Assembly (NCBI RefSeq): GCF_012489685.1
Contig: NC_080044.1
Coordinates: 28,128,369-28,192,368 of the forward strand
Reading direction: 5' to 3'
Length of the DNA stretch: 64,000 bases
DNA from: Lotus japonicus
Lineage: Eukaryota > Streptophyta > Magnoliopsida > Fabales > Fabaceae
The notes under the pieces are model-generated. The model was given only the letters and a program-made list of their open reading frames with translations, did no database searches and had not been told where the DNA came from. The stretch's first letter is position 1; each line of letters starts with the position of its first letter. A program made the translations under genes and the position numbers. This document shows, piece by piece, positions 44,374-56,430 of this stretch.

Positions 44374-45618
44374 TGTAAGATCAAGTTTTGATTTAGTAGT
44401 ACAACTCTATGTTTTGATGATTACAAGTTAACTATTAAGTATGAACAATTATGCTACTATAACGTTGTTTTCTGAGTGTTCAAATGACAGGCCAAGACTC
44501 TGGACCTATCTCACAAGAATCAGAAGCGCATTGCTCAAAGAGTAACCTCTGCAATGCTTTCGCACGTACTATGTTCAATCTGAACAGTAGATCAAGCTTC
44601 AGAAGATCTGAAGATTACAAAGCTCTAATATGGATTCAGCTCACTAGAAGCTCTGAAGGATCAGACGCTCTGAAGGATCAGACGCTCTAAAGGATCAAAC
44701 GTTCTGAAGGATCAGACGTTCTGAAGGATCAGACGCTCTGAAGGATCAGACGCTCTGAAGCATCAGAAGCTGAGTAGTGAAGACTCTGAAGTCCAAGAGT
44801 AAGCTGGCTCTGAAGACCAAGTACTTCTCCTCCGAGTCCAGAAGCAGAAGGTACAAAGGTCAGAGGATCCAAGCTTCCCTCTGACTCTGATCATCAAGCT
44901 TCACAAGTTCCAAGATGAAGCATCACTCTGATCAGAAGTCAACAAGGTTGAAGGTCATGTCGCTATCCAAAGTACAAAAGCAATTGTACCATTCCTGACG
45001 ACCTTACCTAACTGATTCAGCCATAGCAGAACCTGGAAATTCCAGATCTGCCCTCCAACGGTAGCATCTCCTTGCAACGTTCAAACCCTAATCCATAGAG
45101 TATATAAAGAGGTTGAAGATTGAAAGATGCCGCCTAAGAAAGTTACTCACGCGCAAGAAATATTTCAAATCTTCTTAGCAATCTTTCTTCAAATAGAACT
45201 AAGTGTGTTTACTATCAGCTTTTGAAGAAGCACTCATTTGTAAACCCAATACATTCAAACAGTTGTTTGTTTTACCTTTAGGAGATCAAGGTTAATCGGA
45301 TCCTAGAGAAGACTAAGAGAGTGAATCTTAGTGATAGCTAAGTCAGTGTATTGTTAGTCACTTTGCAGGTAGCAAGTGCAGTTGTAACAAAACTCTGATT
45401 AGTGGATTGCCTTCATTCTAAGAAGGAAGAAATCACCTTAACGGGTGGACTGGATTAGCTTGAAGGATTTATCAAGTGAACCAGGATAAAATCATTTGTG
45501 TGCTTTCCTTATCTCTTATCTTTGCACTTTTATCATTGGTGTTTGAAGAGATTTATTTAAATCTCAAGTGGGTTGAGTTTTTAGTTGTAAAATGCTATTC
45601 AAACCCCCCTTTCTAACA
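44374..45618 (+). repeat. 5' LTR of the SIRE-like Copia element (1,245 bp)
   Basis: Begins TGTAAGATCAAGTTTTGATT and ends CCCCCCTTTCTAACA. Its many CTCTGAAG/ATCAGA motifs are typical of this family. The sequence after the end (GTGTTCAGTGATCCGGGCC) is where the primer-binding site should be but is badly mutated. A TATA box (GTATATAAAGAGG) is at about 45110. Confidence 0.8.
44650..44768 (+). repeat. Seven tandem 17-bp repeats in the Copia LTR
   Basis: Unit GCTCTGAAGGATCAGAC repeated seven times without spacer (7 x 17 = 119 bp). Units 3, 4, 5 and 7 carry one to three substitutions. It lies upstream of the TATA box, in U3. Confidence 0.93.
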
Positions 45619-45653
45619 GTGTTCAGTGATCCGGGCCGGTGTGATAAACTAAA

Positions 45654-46752
45654 ATGGCTGCCACCATTGAAACGCAAAAAGATGTCTACAGTGCAAAGCC
45701 TCCTATGTTTGATGGGCAAAGATTTGAATACTGGAAAGACAGGATTGAAAGCTTCTTTCTGGGCTTTGATGCAGATCTCTGGGATATTATAGTGGATGGC
45801 TACGAGTGTCCATTTGATGTTGATGGTAAGAAGATCTCAAGATCAGAGATGTCTGCAGAACAAAAGAAGCTTTACTCACTGCATCATAAAGCTAGAACTA
45901 TTCTTCTAAGTGCTATCTCTTACGAAGAATATCAAAAGATCACAGATCGTGAGTATGCTAAGGGTATCTTTGATTCATTAAAGATGACCCATGAAGGAAA
46001 CAAGAAAGCGAAGGAATCAAAGGCGTTGGCCTTAATCAGAAAGTATGAATCCTTCCAAATGGAATCCAGTGAGTCCGTTGAGAATTAGACCTCTCAACAA
46101 GAGCTACACAACAGCTGATCATGTCATGAGAATTAGACCTCTCAACAAGAGTTACACAACAGTTGATCATATCATGAGAATTCTGAGGGGCCTTCCTGAA
46201 AGCTGGATGCCTCTGATAACTTCCTTGGAGCTCACAAGAGATGTTGATCAAATGAGTCTGGAAGAACTCATAAGCATACTGAAGTGTCATGAACTGAAGC
46301 GTTCTGAACATCAGGATCAGAAGAAGAAGTCTATAGATTTGAAATCCAAATCTGAAAAGGCTAAAGCTCTCCAAGCAGAAGAAGAAGAATCTGAAGAAGC
46401 CTCTGAAGATTCTGATGAGGATGAGCCGACTCTGATCTCCAGAAGGCTTAACCGTATCTGGAAGCACGGGCAGAGCAAGTACAAAGGCTCTGGAAAGTAT
46501 AAAGGAAAGAATGAATCTTCTTCTGGTCAGAAGAAGTCTTCATCAAAGGAAGTCACATGCTTTGAATGCAAAGAATCAGGGCACTACAAGAGTGATTGTC
46601 CCAAGCTGAAAAAGGACAAGAAGCCAAAGAAGCATTTCAAAGCTAAGAAAGGCCTCATGGTGACTTTTGATGAATCAGAGTCAGAGGATGTTGACTCTGA
46701 TGGAGAAGTTGTTGAAGGACTCATGGATATTGTCAAGAACAAAGAAGCATAG
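45654..46752 (+). pseudogene. gag: Copia Gag (UBN2 family), frameshifted
   Basis: Starts MAATIETQKDVYSAKPPMFD at 45654. The UBN2-type capsid region continues with GQRFEYWKDRIESFF and MTHEGNKKAKESKALALIRK. The frame ends at TAG 46086-46088; the +1 frame continues from about there with RILRGLPESWMPLITSLELT, an acidic patch, and a CCHC knuckle CFECKESGHYKSDC (46558-46599). It ends at TAG 46750-46752. The break lies in a 48-bp tandem duplication (46079-46174). A coiled-coil segment follows the second stop (46858-47210) in the same frame. Confidence 0.85.
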
Positions 46753-49700
46753 TCAAAAGAAGCAACTAATTCTGAATCAGCATCAGAGGAAGATCCAGAC
46801 TCTGACGATGAAAATGAGGTATTCGCTTCCTTCTCAACCTCTGAACTTAAATGTGCTTTGTCTGATATCATGGATAAATATAACTCTCTCTTGACTAAGC
46901 ATAAAAGGTTGAAAAAGAAATTTACTATTGTTTCTAAAACTTCTACTGAACATGAGAAAATTATTTCTGAACTGAAAGAAAATAATCATGCTTTAGTTAA
47001 CTCTAACTCTGTGCTTAAAAACCAAATTATCAAGTTAGAAGAAGTTGTTGCATGTGATGCCTCTGATATAAAGAATGAATCTAAATATGAAAAATCCTTT
47101 CAAAGATTCCTAGCTAAAAGCGTAGATAGAAGCCTGATGGCTTCAATGATCTATGGCGTTAGCAGAAATGGGATGAGTGGCATTGGCTATTATGGACAAG
47201 TAGAAATGAGCCTTCTATGCCTAAGGCCAAACCTCTGCATGAACAATTTGTACCCTCTGGTACCATTTTTCTTGAATCATTGCCTGCTAAAATTGCTAAA
47301 CCCTCTCGTAAAAAGGGAACTCCTTCTGTGCTTAAATATCATGCTCAAATCCCTTTATATTATCATGTTGAGAAACCCAAGGTCATCAGAACCTCTGGGG
47401 TAACTAACAAGATAGACCCAGAAAATGGGTACCTAAGGATAAGATTATCTATGTTGCAGATATCCTTGATCGCTCCACTAAAACACCAATCATGGTATCT
47501 GGACAGTGGATGCTCACGTCACATGACGAGAGAAAGGCGTATGTTCCAAGAGCTAAAACTTAAGCCTGGAGGCGAAGTTGGCTTTGGAGGAAATGAGAAG
47601 GGTAAAATTGTTGGTTCTGGTACTATTGGTGTTGATAATAGTCCATGCATTGATAATGTCCTGTTAGTAGATGGATTAAATCACAACTTATTGTCTATAA
47701 GTCAATTAGCTGACAAGGGTTATGATATTATCTTCAATCAAAAGTCCTGCAGGGCTGTATGTCAGATCGATGGCTCTGTTCTGTTTAACAGCAAGAGGAG
47801 GAACAACACTTATAAGATCAGATTGTCTGAGTTGGAAACTCAGAAAGTAAAGTGCCTTCTTTCTGTTAATGAGGAGCAATGGGTATGGCATAGACGGTTA
47901 GGGCATGCCAGTATGAGAAATATTTCTCAGCTGAGTAAGCTTGACCTTGTCAGGAGCTTACCCAATTTGAAGTTCTCTTCAGATGCCCTTTGTGAAGCAT
48001 GTCAGAAAGGAAAATTTACAAAAGTCCCTTTCAAGGCAAAGAATGTTATTTCCACCTCAAGGCCATTGGAACTTCTGCATATCGACCTTTTTGGACCAGT
48101 GAAAACTGAGTCTATAGGTGGCAAGAGATATGGGATGGTCATTGTTGACGACTATAGCCGCTGGACATGGGTAAAATTTCGATCCCGCAAGGATGAGTCT
48201 CATTCTGTGTTCTCTACCTTTATTGCCCAAGTGCAAAACGAGAAGGCTTGCAGGATTATGCGTGTCAGAAGTGATCATGGTGGAGAGTTTGAGAATGACA
48301 AGTTTGAGAGTTTGTTTGATTCCTATGGAATTGCACATGATTTCTCTTGTCCTAGAACTCCTCAACAAAATGTGGTTGTTGAGAGGAAGAACAGAACTCT
48401 TCAGGAGATGGCTAGAACCATGCTTCAAGAAACTGACATGGCAAAGCACTTTTGGGCTGAGGTAGTAAACACAGCATGTTACATTCAGAACAGAATCTCT
48501 GTGAGACCAATTATGAATAAGACTCCTTATGAATTGTGGAAGAAAGTAAAACCCAACATTTCTTATTTTCATCTATTGGTTGTGTTTGCTATGCTCTGAA
48601 TACTAACGATAGATTACATAAGTTTGATTCTAAATCTTCTAAATGTCTATTACTTGGTTACTCTGAACGATCTAAAGGTTTTAGAATTTATAATACTGAT
48701 GCTAAAACTATTGAAGAATCTATTCATGTTAGATTTGATGATAAGCTTGACTCTGATCGGTCAAAGCTAGTTGAAAAGTTTGCAGATATGAGCATTAATG
48801 TTTCTGACAAAGGAAAAGCTCCAGAGGAAGCTGAACCAGAGGAAGACTCTCCAGAGGAAGTTAGTCCCTCTGATCCACAGTCTCAGAAGAAGAGCAGAAT
48901 CGTTGCCTCTCATCCTAAGAAGTTGATTCTGGGAAACAAAGATGAACCAATCAGAACCAGATCAGCATTCAGACCCTCTAAAGAGACTCTACTTAGTTTG
49001 AAGGGATTGGTTTCCTTAATTGAACCAAAATCAATTGATGAAGCTCTTCAAGACAAAGACTGGATTTTGGCAATGGAAGAAGAACTGAATCAATTCTCCA
49101 AGAATGATGTTTGGAACCTTGTCAAGAAACCTCAAGGCGCTCACATCATTGGAACCAAATGGGCATTCAGAAACAAGCTGAATGAAAAAGGAGATGTAGT
49201 CAGAAACAAAGCAAGACTAGTTGCTCAAGGTTACAGTCAGCAAGAAGGAATAGATTATACTGAAACACTTGCTCCAGTAGCAAGATTGGAAGCAATCAGA
49301 CTGCTGATCTCCTTCTCAGGGAATCACAACATAATCCTTCATTAGATGGATGTTAAGAGTGCCTTCCTGAATGGATACATCTCAGAGGAAGTATATGTGC
49401 ACCAACCTCCTGGTTTTGAAGATAAGAAGAACCCTGACCATGTTTTCAAATTGAAGAAATCACTCTATGGTCTGAAGCAAGCTCCCAGAGCATGGTATGA
49501 GAGACTCAGCTCATTCCTTCTGAAAAATGAGTTTGTAAGGGGTAAAGTAGATACAACTCTCTTTTGCAAAACTTACAAAGATGGTATCTTAATTGTGCAA
49601 ATTTATGTTGATGATATTATATTTGGATCAACTAATCCATCTCTTTGCAAAGAATTTTCTGAGATGATGCAGGCTGAATTTGAAATCAGTATGATGTGAG

Positions 49701-50493
49701 AACTCAAGTACTTTCTGGGAATTCAAGTTGATCAAAAACCAGAGGCTACTTACATCCATCAGAGCAAGTATACAAAGGAACTTCTGAAGAAGTTCAATAT
49801 GACATAATCAATAATTGCTAAGACTCCTATGCATCGTGGAATGATAGGTTCACTTCTATACTTAACTGCTTCTAGGCCAGATATTCTGTTTAGTGTACAT
49901 TTTGTGCTCGTTTCCAATCAGATCCTAGAGATACTCACTTAACTGGCGTTAAGAGAATTCTCAGATATCTGAAAGGTACCACTAACCTCGGCTTGATGTA
50001 TAAGAAAACATCAGAGTCTAAGCTTTCAGGTTATTGTGATGCTGATTATGCTGGAGATAGAACTGAAAGAAAGAGTACTTCTGGAAATTGTCAATTTCTG
50101 GGAAGTAACCTAGTCCTATGGGCAAGCAAGAGGCAGTCTACTATTTCACTATCCACTGCAGAGGCAGAATATATCTCAGCAGCTATTTGTAGCTCTCAGA
50201 TGCTCTGGATGAAACATCAACTAGAGGATTATCAAATCCTTGAGAGCAACATTCCAATCTATTGTGATAACACTGCTGCAATTTCACTCAATAAGAATCC
50301 AATCTTACACTCAAGGGCTAAACACATTGAGGTAAAGTATCACTTTATTAGAGATTATGTTCAGAAGGGCGTACTTCTTCTGAAGTTTATTGATACTGAC
50401 CATCAATGGGTAGATATCTTCCCAAAGCCCTTAGCAGAAGATAGATTTAAATTTATACTGAAAAATCTGAATATGGACTTTTGTCCAGTATGA
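46753..50493 (+). pseudogene. pol: Copia Pol: protease, integrase, RT, RNase H, multiply broken
   Basis: A Gag-Pol linker coiled coil lies at 46858-47210. The protease motif WYLDSGCSRHMT is at about 47493. The GAG-pre-integrase finger (HRRLGHASMRNISQLSK, CEACQKGK) is at 47890-48015. The integrase core has HIDLFGPV, SDHGGEFEND and QQNVVVERKN. RT has [30 protein letters not shown] and [12 protein letters not shown]. RNase H has GYCDADYAGDRTERKSTSGN. Lesions: stop at 46750, frameshifts near 47215 and 48570, stops at 49343, 49697 and 49805, and a frameshift with a short internal deletion between about 49810 and 49990. Catalytic residues mostly survive in the fragments. Confidence 0.9.
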
Positions 50494-50924
50494 AGATGGA
50501 TCAGAACCTCTGACTATGATACTTCTTCATCAGAAGATGTCTAGTTCAGAAGGTAACTTAGTCAGAAGATAAGTACCCATTGGTGCTTACTCTGAGATGA
50601 GACAGTAAGCGTGCGTCAGTTACTTTGATACATCGTTCCTTGTGCCCGTGCTGACAATCTGTTGTAATGAGTGTTGATGTGCTTTATCTCCACCGTGTGA
50701 TGTGTGTAATAACTGTTCATAATGATGTCCTTAATTTTCAATTGTTGATCTTACTTTTGCCTTTACAATCAACAACGGTTACTTTCTAAAACCACTACGC
50801 ACACACGTTCTCCATTATTCACGTCTTTTGCTTCTCTCTCCTGTTTGAAAAACCCTATTTCTCCTCGATTCTCTCTCGCTTGCACTCATCTCTATTCTAC
50901 CCAAACCTTCTTCTACCTTCAACA

Positions 50925-52513
50925 ATGGCAAATTCTAAAAGAGCTGACTCCGGTGAACGATCTGATTCCGCCAATGGAAGAGTATTTCCCAGAATGGTTG
51001 TGGGTCTTCCAACATGGCAAGTGGGTCCTGCTCTGCGTCCCAGATCGATTGAGAATGCTGAAGCACAAGTCCAAGATGCGGAAGATGTTGTTCCCCTTTC
51101 TCAGAGAAGATGTGCAGTTACCTGCGTCTTCCCTCCAGAAGATCTCCAAGTTCTTGTTGAATGGAGATTCGACCTCGACAATATTGCTGAAAATGGAGTT
51201 GATCTTCGTCCTGAAGCTCAAGCTCAAGGCTGGGAAGGGTACTTCCAAAGACTCCATGGTCCCGTTTATGACAAACTCGTGAAGGAATTCTAGAAGCATG
51301 CTGATTGCAATGAGCATCAAGTGGTGTCATTTGTTCTGGGGAAGAGGATCATTATTACTAAGAAGTCGTTTGCAAAACTTCTGGGTGCAGAAACAAGCAA
51401 AGGCTCTCTACTCTACATGGAAGCCAGGGAAAAATGACTGCAAGACCAAGGATCTTCATCCTGAATTGAGAATCTGGCACAAGATTATGCTAAACTGCAT
51501 AAATCAAAGGCCGAAGGGAAGCTCTCCAAATTACATCAACTTTACCCAGAAGGTGTTACTCTTTTTCATCAAGGAGCACCACAAAGTCTGTCTGCCCTAC
51601 TTTCTCTTCTCCTATCTGAAGGAGTGCATCAAGAAGTCAAGAACCACTGCTTCACCCAAGTCTGCAATCAAATACATACCATTTGGCATATTGCTTTCTG
51701 ACTTCTTCATTGAGAGCAAACTGATAAAGGATCTGCAAAAATTAGGATGCACTGAAGACTTGACAACTATTACTGGGGATGTCTTCACTCCTACTTCCAT
51801 GAAGAGAATGAGACTGATAGAGACAAAGGCTGAGGTCAAAGTTGCTGATGCAAGACCAAGAAGAATAACTCATCTGAAGGACTACCCCCTTAGGTGCAAG
51901 GCTGATGACCCAGAGGCAATCAGAATCTACCTTGATGTGGATGAATTCTTCAAGAATCTCCCAGATCCTCCTGATTTTGAATCTCCCAGGAAGAGGAAGA
52001 GCAAGAGAAAGCAAGTTGAAGCCTCTGAGGAGAATGATCCCTCTGATGGTGATGACCATGATGATGATGAACCACCGACTCAGAAGAAGGCCAAGAAGGT
52101 CAGGATTGTGACTCAAGTCACTTATCTGCAACCAACTCAGGAGCCTGCTAAACCTGCACCCTCTACCAGAGTCACAAGATCTGCAGCTAGAGCTTCAAGT
52201 AAGTTTGTTGTTCTTTCAGATGATGATTTCAATCTGCTTGATGCAATTCATTATCAAACCAATCCTGAACCCACACCAATCAATCAACCAACCTCTCTTC
52301 CTTCACCCCCTAGGGCCTCATTCTTCCAACCTTCCATTGAGGAAGAACCCCTCTGGAAAATGCTCCACCCATTATACTTCCATACAATCCAGAAACCTTT
52401 GAACCACAAGTCATTGAAACACAAGCCTCTGATAAAACCACCTCTGAACCACATACACACACTCACTCTGAACGTGAAATTCTCTTTCCTGGTCCCTCTG
52501 TTTCCTTTCCAAC
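50925..52513 (+). pseudogene. Envelope-like third frame of the SIRE-type element, 5' part
   Basis: Starts MANSKRADSGERSDSANGRV and lies 430 bp after pol, where SIRE/Maximus elements carry their envelope-like (extra) ORF. A TAG at 51291-51293 and a frameshift near 51430-51480 break it. A long frame to 52513 then continues with PRRITHLKDYPLRCKADDPE, a basic/acidic segment (RKRKSKRKQ, DGDDHDDDE) and a Pro-rich stretch; the last ~150 bases shift frame again. It ends exactly at the insertion site of the Ty3 element. No clear transmembrane segment is visible, so 'envelope-like' is a positional and family label, not a demonstrated function. Confidence 0.65.
52509..52513. other. Target site duplication, left copy
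   Basis: CCAAC, repeated at 62900-62904 on the far side of the Ty3 insertion. Confidence 0.93.
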
Positions 52514-55500
52514 TGTAACACCCCGATTTCCAGGTGTCACTTTAGTAACCAAAAGTAAACTTTACGCGGAAAACAGGTAATTTTTTTCGTTTGATTCCTT
52601 TTAAATCAAGCAATAGAGAAATAAAGACATAACCCCAACACTAACTAACCAATATACAAATATATACACATGTACCACCTCAGCTGCACTCTCCCGTCAC
52701 GCGCACTCGCAGTGACTCCAAAGTAGTGTGCCCGTAGGCAAATAGTTACAGATCCAGATGTGTGAGTGAGAAAATCATAATTACAAACCACTAGGAGGAA
52801 GTCGGCCTCAAAATGGCCTAAGCAAAGACCCCTATGGTCCGACTGACTCACTGTGATCCCTCAGTAAGAGAACCACACAAAAGCCATGCGTCGGGAACCT
52901 ACCCTGTCCCAAAATATGAATGACGAATCAGAGCTATTACAGTAACAACTAACTCAAAAGGCTCTAACCACCCATAACCCACACTACTATCATCGACCCT
53001 CCCTCGAACAGTCATGAAGTCCGGGTCCTCGTCGAAAGCTTCAGTAATAGTCGTTCCGCTCCGGGTCTTTCCCGCACAACGAATCATCACGAACCGGCTG
53101 GCGGACGCCTGGCAGCAGGCCGACCGCCCAAGCACAAACATACAAACAAAGCCAAGGCGCTAGGGTCAACTTACAGAATACAATAGATATACAATCAACA
53201 TGCGATAAAAGGGGTATATATATATATATGTTGTATATATACATATAAGTTATGCACTGCTTACCCTAAGGTTTATACATAGCATGTTATCAAATCTCTT
53301 ACACAATTCAGTCATAATAAGATGCATTGTGTGCCAGTGCAGAATATGCTGACACAAATCCGAATAACGTCACTCTGCTTGGCGACGGGACAGAACAACA
53401 ACGTCACTCTGCTTGGCGACGGAACAAATCAACAACGTCACTCTGCTTGGCGACGGAACAAATCAACGACGTCACTCTGCTTGGCGACGGGACAAACCAA
53501 CGGTATTGCCACTTATAGGCTGGGCACCTCGAGACGGTCGTAACACTGGCCTCGTGCTTAACCATTTCTGCTCGGGCGTCGCTTATCACCTTTGGCTATA
53601 GTCAAGACGGTACAAACTCTACATGGTTTGACCATTTCTGCTTGCTATGCCGAACATCAACAGGCACGATGCAACTCTACATGGATGATCGTTACCTCCT
53701 GTTGTGCCAGATATAGTCAGGACCGATTCAACTCTGCATGGCTGATCGTTACTTCCTGTTATACCGAAGTACTCTGCTTGGCACTTCATCGCGTATATGC
53801 ACGTGTGCAATATGATTATCAAAACCAGAGTCAGTGTCGGTCAATACAACACGACTTGGAGTTAGTGTCGGTCAATACAACACAACTCCCACCACAAAAC
53901 CCACAACAAAACCCAGAGTCTGTGCCGGTCAATACAACACGACTCGAACAACACTACCAGGAGTACTAGAGTACTCGGTGACTTTCAATCATCACCATAG
54001 CTCACCTCAGTGGCTTTCCCCAATTCCAAACTCTCCAAACCCACAACATAAGTCGACTTTTCCCCGCCTTTCGTAAATATTTTCCCCTTCAGTTCTCCTA
54101 TGCTTAAACGTTAATAAAAATTGTTTCAATTCGAATTAGCCAAGTTATGAGTTTATTTCTCAAAGTCTAAGTTTCCCAAGTCTTTATTTTTCGAAAGCTC
54201 TATCATTCTAAGTTTCCAAAAATCAACCACCCAAAATACACTTCCCGGGGAAAGTCTAGGAATTCCAACGAATCCCAACAAATGGCTAAGTCTCAAACCC
54301 CACATTTGGACTTGCCTAGGGTTGTTCATCCAACCCGAGATATCAAAGATCACCAGATCAATGAACCTCCACTCCGAAGTTGCGTCAAAACGCTCAATCC
54401 AACAGAAGCACAACATCACAAGTTATGGAAAAGCATCATAACATCAACTCAACATCATAAACAACATCAGACAAAGCATAAGTCGAATTTATCGACGCCT
54501 ATCATGCAATCATAGCTAATATATGTAAGTTGCCCTAACCTCGAGCTGATCTAGCTTCGAAATCACAAGCTCCTTCACTCAAGTGCTCTGAACCTTCCAA
54601 AGTTCCTTCAACTGAACCTCGGAGAAAACAAAGCAGAATCCAAACAATATCGATTAGTTCGATCGCAATACAATACATAAACGATAGACAAAGCATTAAA
54701 GCTTCAGAATAGGACAATCAGGTACGAAAAGACAAGTTTTCGAAACCGAAAAACTCCCCCCTAAAGGAAATAGTCCACGGCCTCAAAGGAAAAAGGGCTT
54801 CGGCTCTTTTTCTTTGATCAAATCAATTCACAAGGTAGTTTTAGGGTAAAACTAAGGCAAAGAAACTGTCAGAACAATTTTCGGACAATCGGGCCGAAAT
54901 ACGACTACGCAGGGGCATTTTGGTCCAAAATAAAGGCTCAAAACTTCAAAGTTATCAGTTCTGAAAACAAATTTGACAGCAATGATCCTCATGACATCCG
55001 TGACAACAAATCCTAAAGGCACGAAGTCAGATTAAGTCTTTTTGACAATAAAGTTTCGAAATGTGAGCAAAAAGGGTTTTGAAACAGTTTTTCAGATCCT
55101 GGACAACTGGATCACAATCAGCGTTTACTGACAGAGGTTTTAGGCTCATGGAAACCTAGAGAACATAACCCAAGCAAGAAATCGAAGAAAACGGACAATT
55201 TTAGAAAAAACTCAAAACTTAGAGCACAGAAACGACTACAGAAACTCAGCAGAAACAGTAATCAGAGGTAGGAATCGTGTTAGTTACCTCGATACCTAGA
55301 AGTAGGGACGAACTGCACGAAGATTGGTCAAGTTTTCGCGGAAATCCCCTCCCCCCTTGCTCTCCACGAAATCAGCCACAAATGGAGGAAAAATGGAAGA
55401 TATTTTGCTTTTTCGCCTATTTATAGGCGGGCGAAATCGCGGGAAAATGAAAATTTCGCGATTCCGATTTTTGCAGCACGTTCACCAAGGAATTCTAAGA

Positions 55501-56117
55501 GAGATTCTGGCGTCAGAAATCCAGAACTTAAAACAAATATCTATGATATGGGAAAAACGATATCGAAAAACTCAAAAGCGGTGTCGGTTAATCTGCCCCG
55601 AAAAACTACTTTTTACTGTGATGCTCAGACGACAAAACTTCCAACAGAAGAAAGATTGGAAATGTCGAAACAAGTCTGGCAACGCGGACGGAATCTTCGT
55701 TAGAAGTCCCGAATAGAAAAAGTCTTCATCAATCGCTCGAATCTAGGGTTTCGAAGCAAAGAAATTAGCGTCGGCGAACTTCCGAAAAGTGAATACTATC
55801 GTGCGTACAGTCCAGAGTTCCAAAATGAAACGCTGGTCGGAGGAAAAATAAAGAGAATCTTTAAATTTTCCGAGAGTTCGAAATCTCACTCAAAACGTTG
55901 CTTTAAGAGCGAAATAGCCTATTCTGGACACGCTCGCCATAAGGCAGATGTGCAGACGACTCGCACTAACTCCGAAAACAACTACGCAACATTCCTCAAG
56001 AAATTCCTGAACTTTCTTCTTCATTAATCTTTCTCAAATGTCAAACTCCTGTCACGCTTACACTGATTCTACGTGTGAGTCGGAAACTTAACTTGTTCTG
56101 AAAATCCAGGTCTTACA
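52514..56117 (-). repeat. 3' LTR (3,604 bp) of the young Ty3 element
   Basis: Plus strand begins TGTAACACCCCGATTTCC and ends GGTCTTACA. A minus-strand TATA-like CCTATAAATAGG lies at about 55425. Compared with the LTRs of the element at 1-7154 it has an extra ~1,540 bp (about 52590-54128). The short frames inside it recur in the other LTR and are not genes. Confidence 0.95.
53366..53501 (-). repeat. Four tandem 34-bp repeats in the LTR
   Basis: Unit begins AACGTCACTCTGCTTGGCGA; four copies, 4 x 34 = 136 bp, with a few substitutions. Further looser repeats (GTGTCGGTCAATACAACAC) lie at 53835-53945. Confidence 0.93.
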
Positions 56118-56118
56118 A

Positions 56119-56130
56119 TACTCCCCTCCA
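56119..56130 (-). other. Polypurine tract of the young Ty3 element
   Basis: Minus strand TGGAGGGGAGTA lies directly before the 3' LTR, matching the tract at 5096-5107. Confidence 0.8.
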
Positions 56131-56430
56131 AAAAGAAAGTTTCGTCCTCGAAACTCAGAGTTCTGAGAAAGTCCGGAATACAGTTCCTCGATCTTATCGT
56201 CCAATTCTCATGTAGTAGTGCCTGTGTCATTGTTCCTCATAATCTTTACTTAAGCAATCTGCTTTCCCCTTAACTGTTTCACTCTTCTATCCCCACTGCT
56301 AACTATCGGCGTCTCAAAAGACAAAACATCATTCAACCTCATGTCGTCTGACTCGATTACATGCGTCGGATCTCTGCTTGAAATGATATCGGTTGGCATT
56401 CCGTGCAGTCGCACCATCTTAGCCACTTAC
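56131..56430 (-). pseudogene. Decayed pol C-terminus (chromodomain-like tail)
   Basis: The minus strand aligns with 4850-5090 of the first element: [14 protein letters not shown] is readable, then a broken version of [15 protein letters not shown] and the same sequence up to the polypurine tract. Stops and indels are frequent. It shows the element once had a pol of the same type. Confidence 0.75.

Noticed and set aside
53366..53501. Regular 34-bp repeats, resembling a CRISPR array
   Set aside because: Units are contiguous without unique spacers, lie in a plant LTR, and recur at the same place in the partner LTR (60148-60283).
52645..54515. Short open frames inside the 3,604-bp LTRs (and their copies at +6,782)
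   Set aside because: Each is under 130 codons, low-complexity or repeat-derived, and duplicated because the LTR is duplicated; none resembles a known protein.
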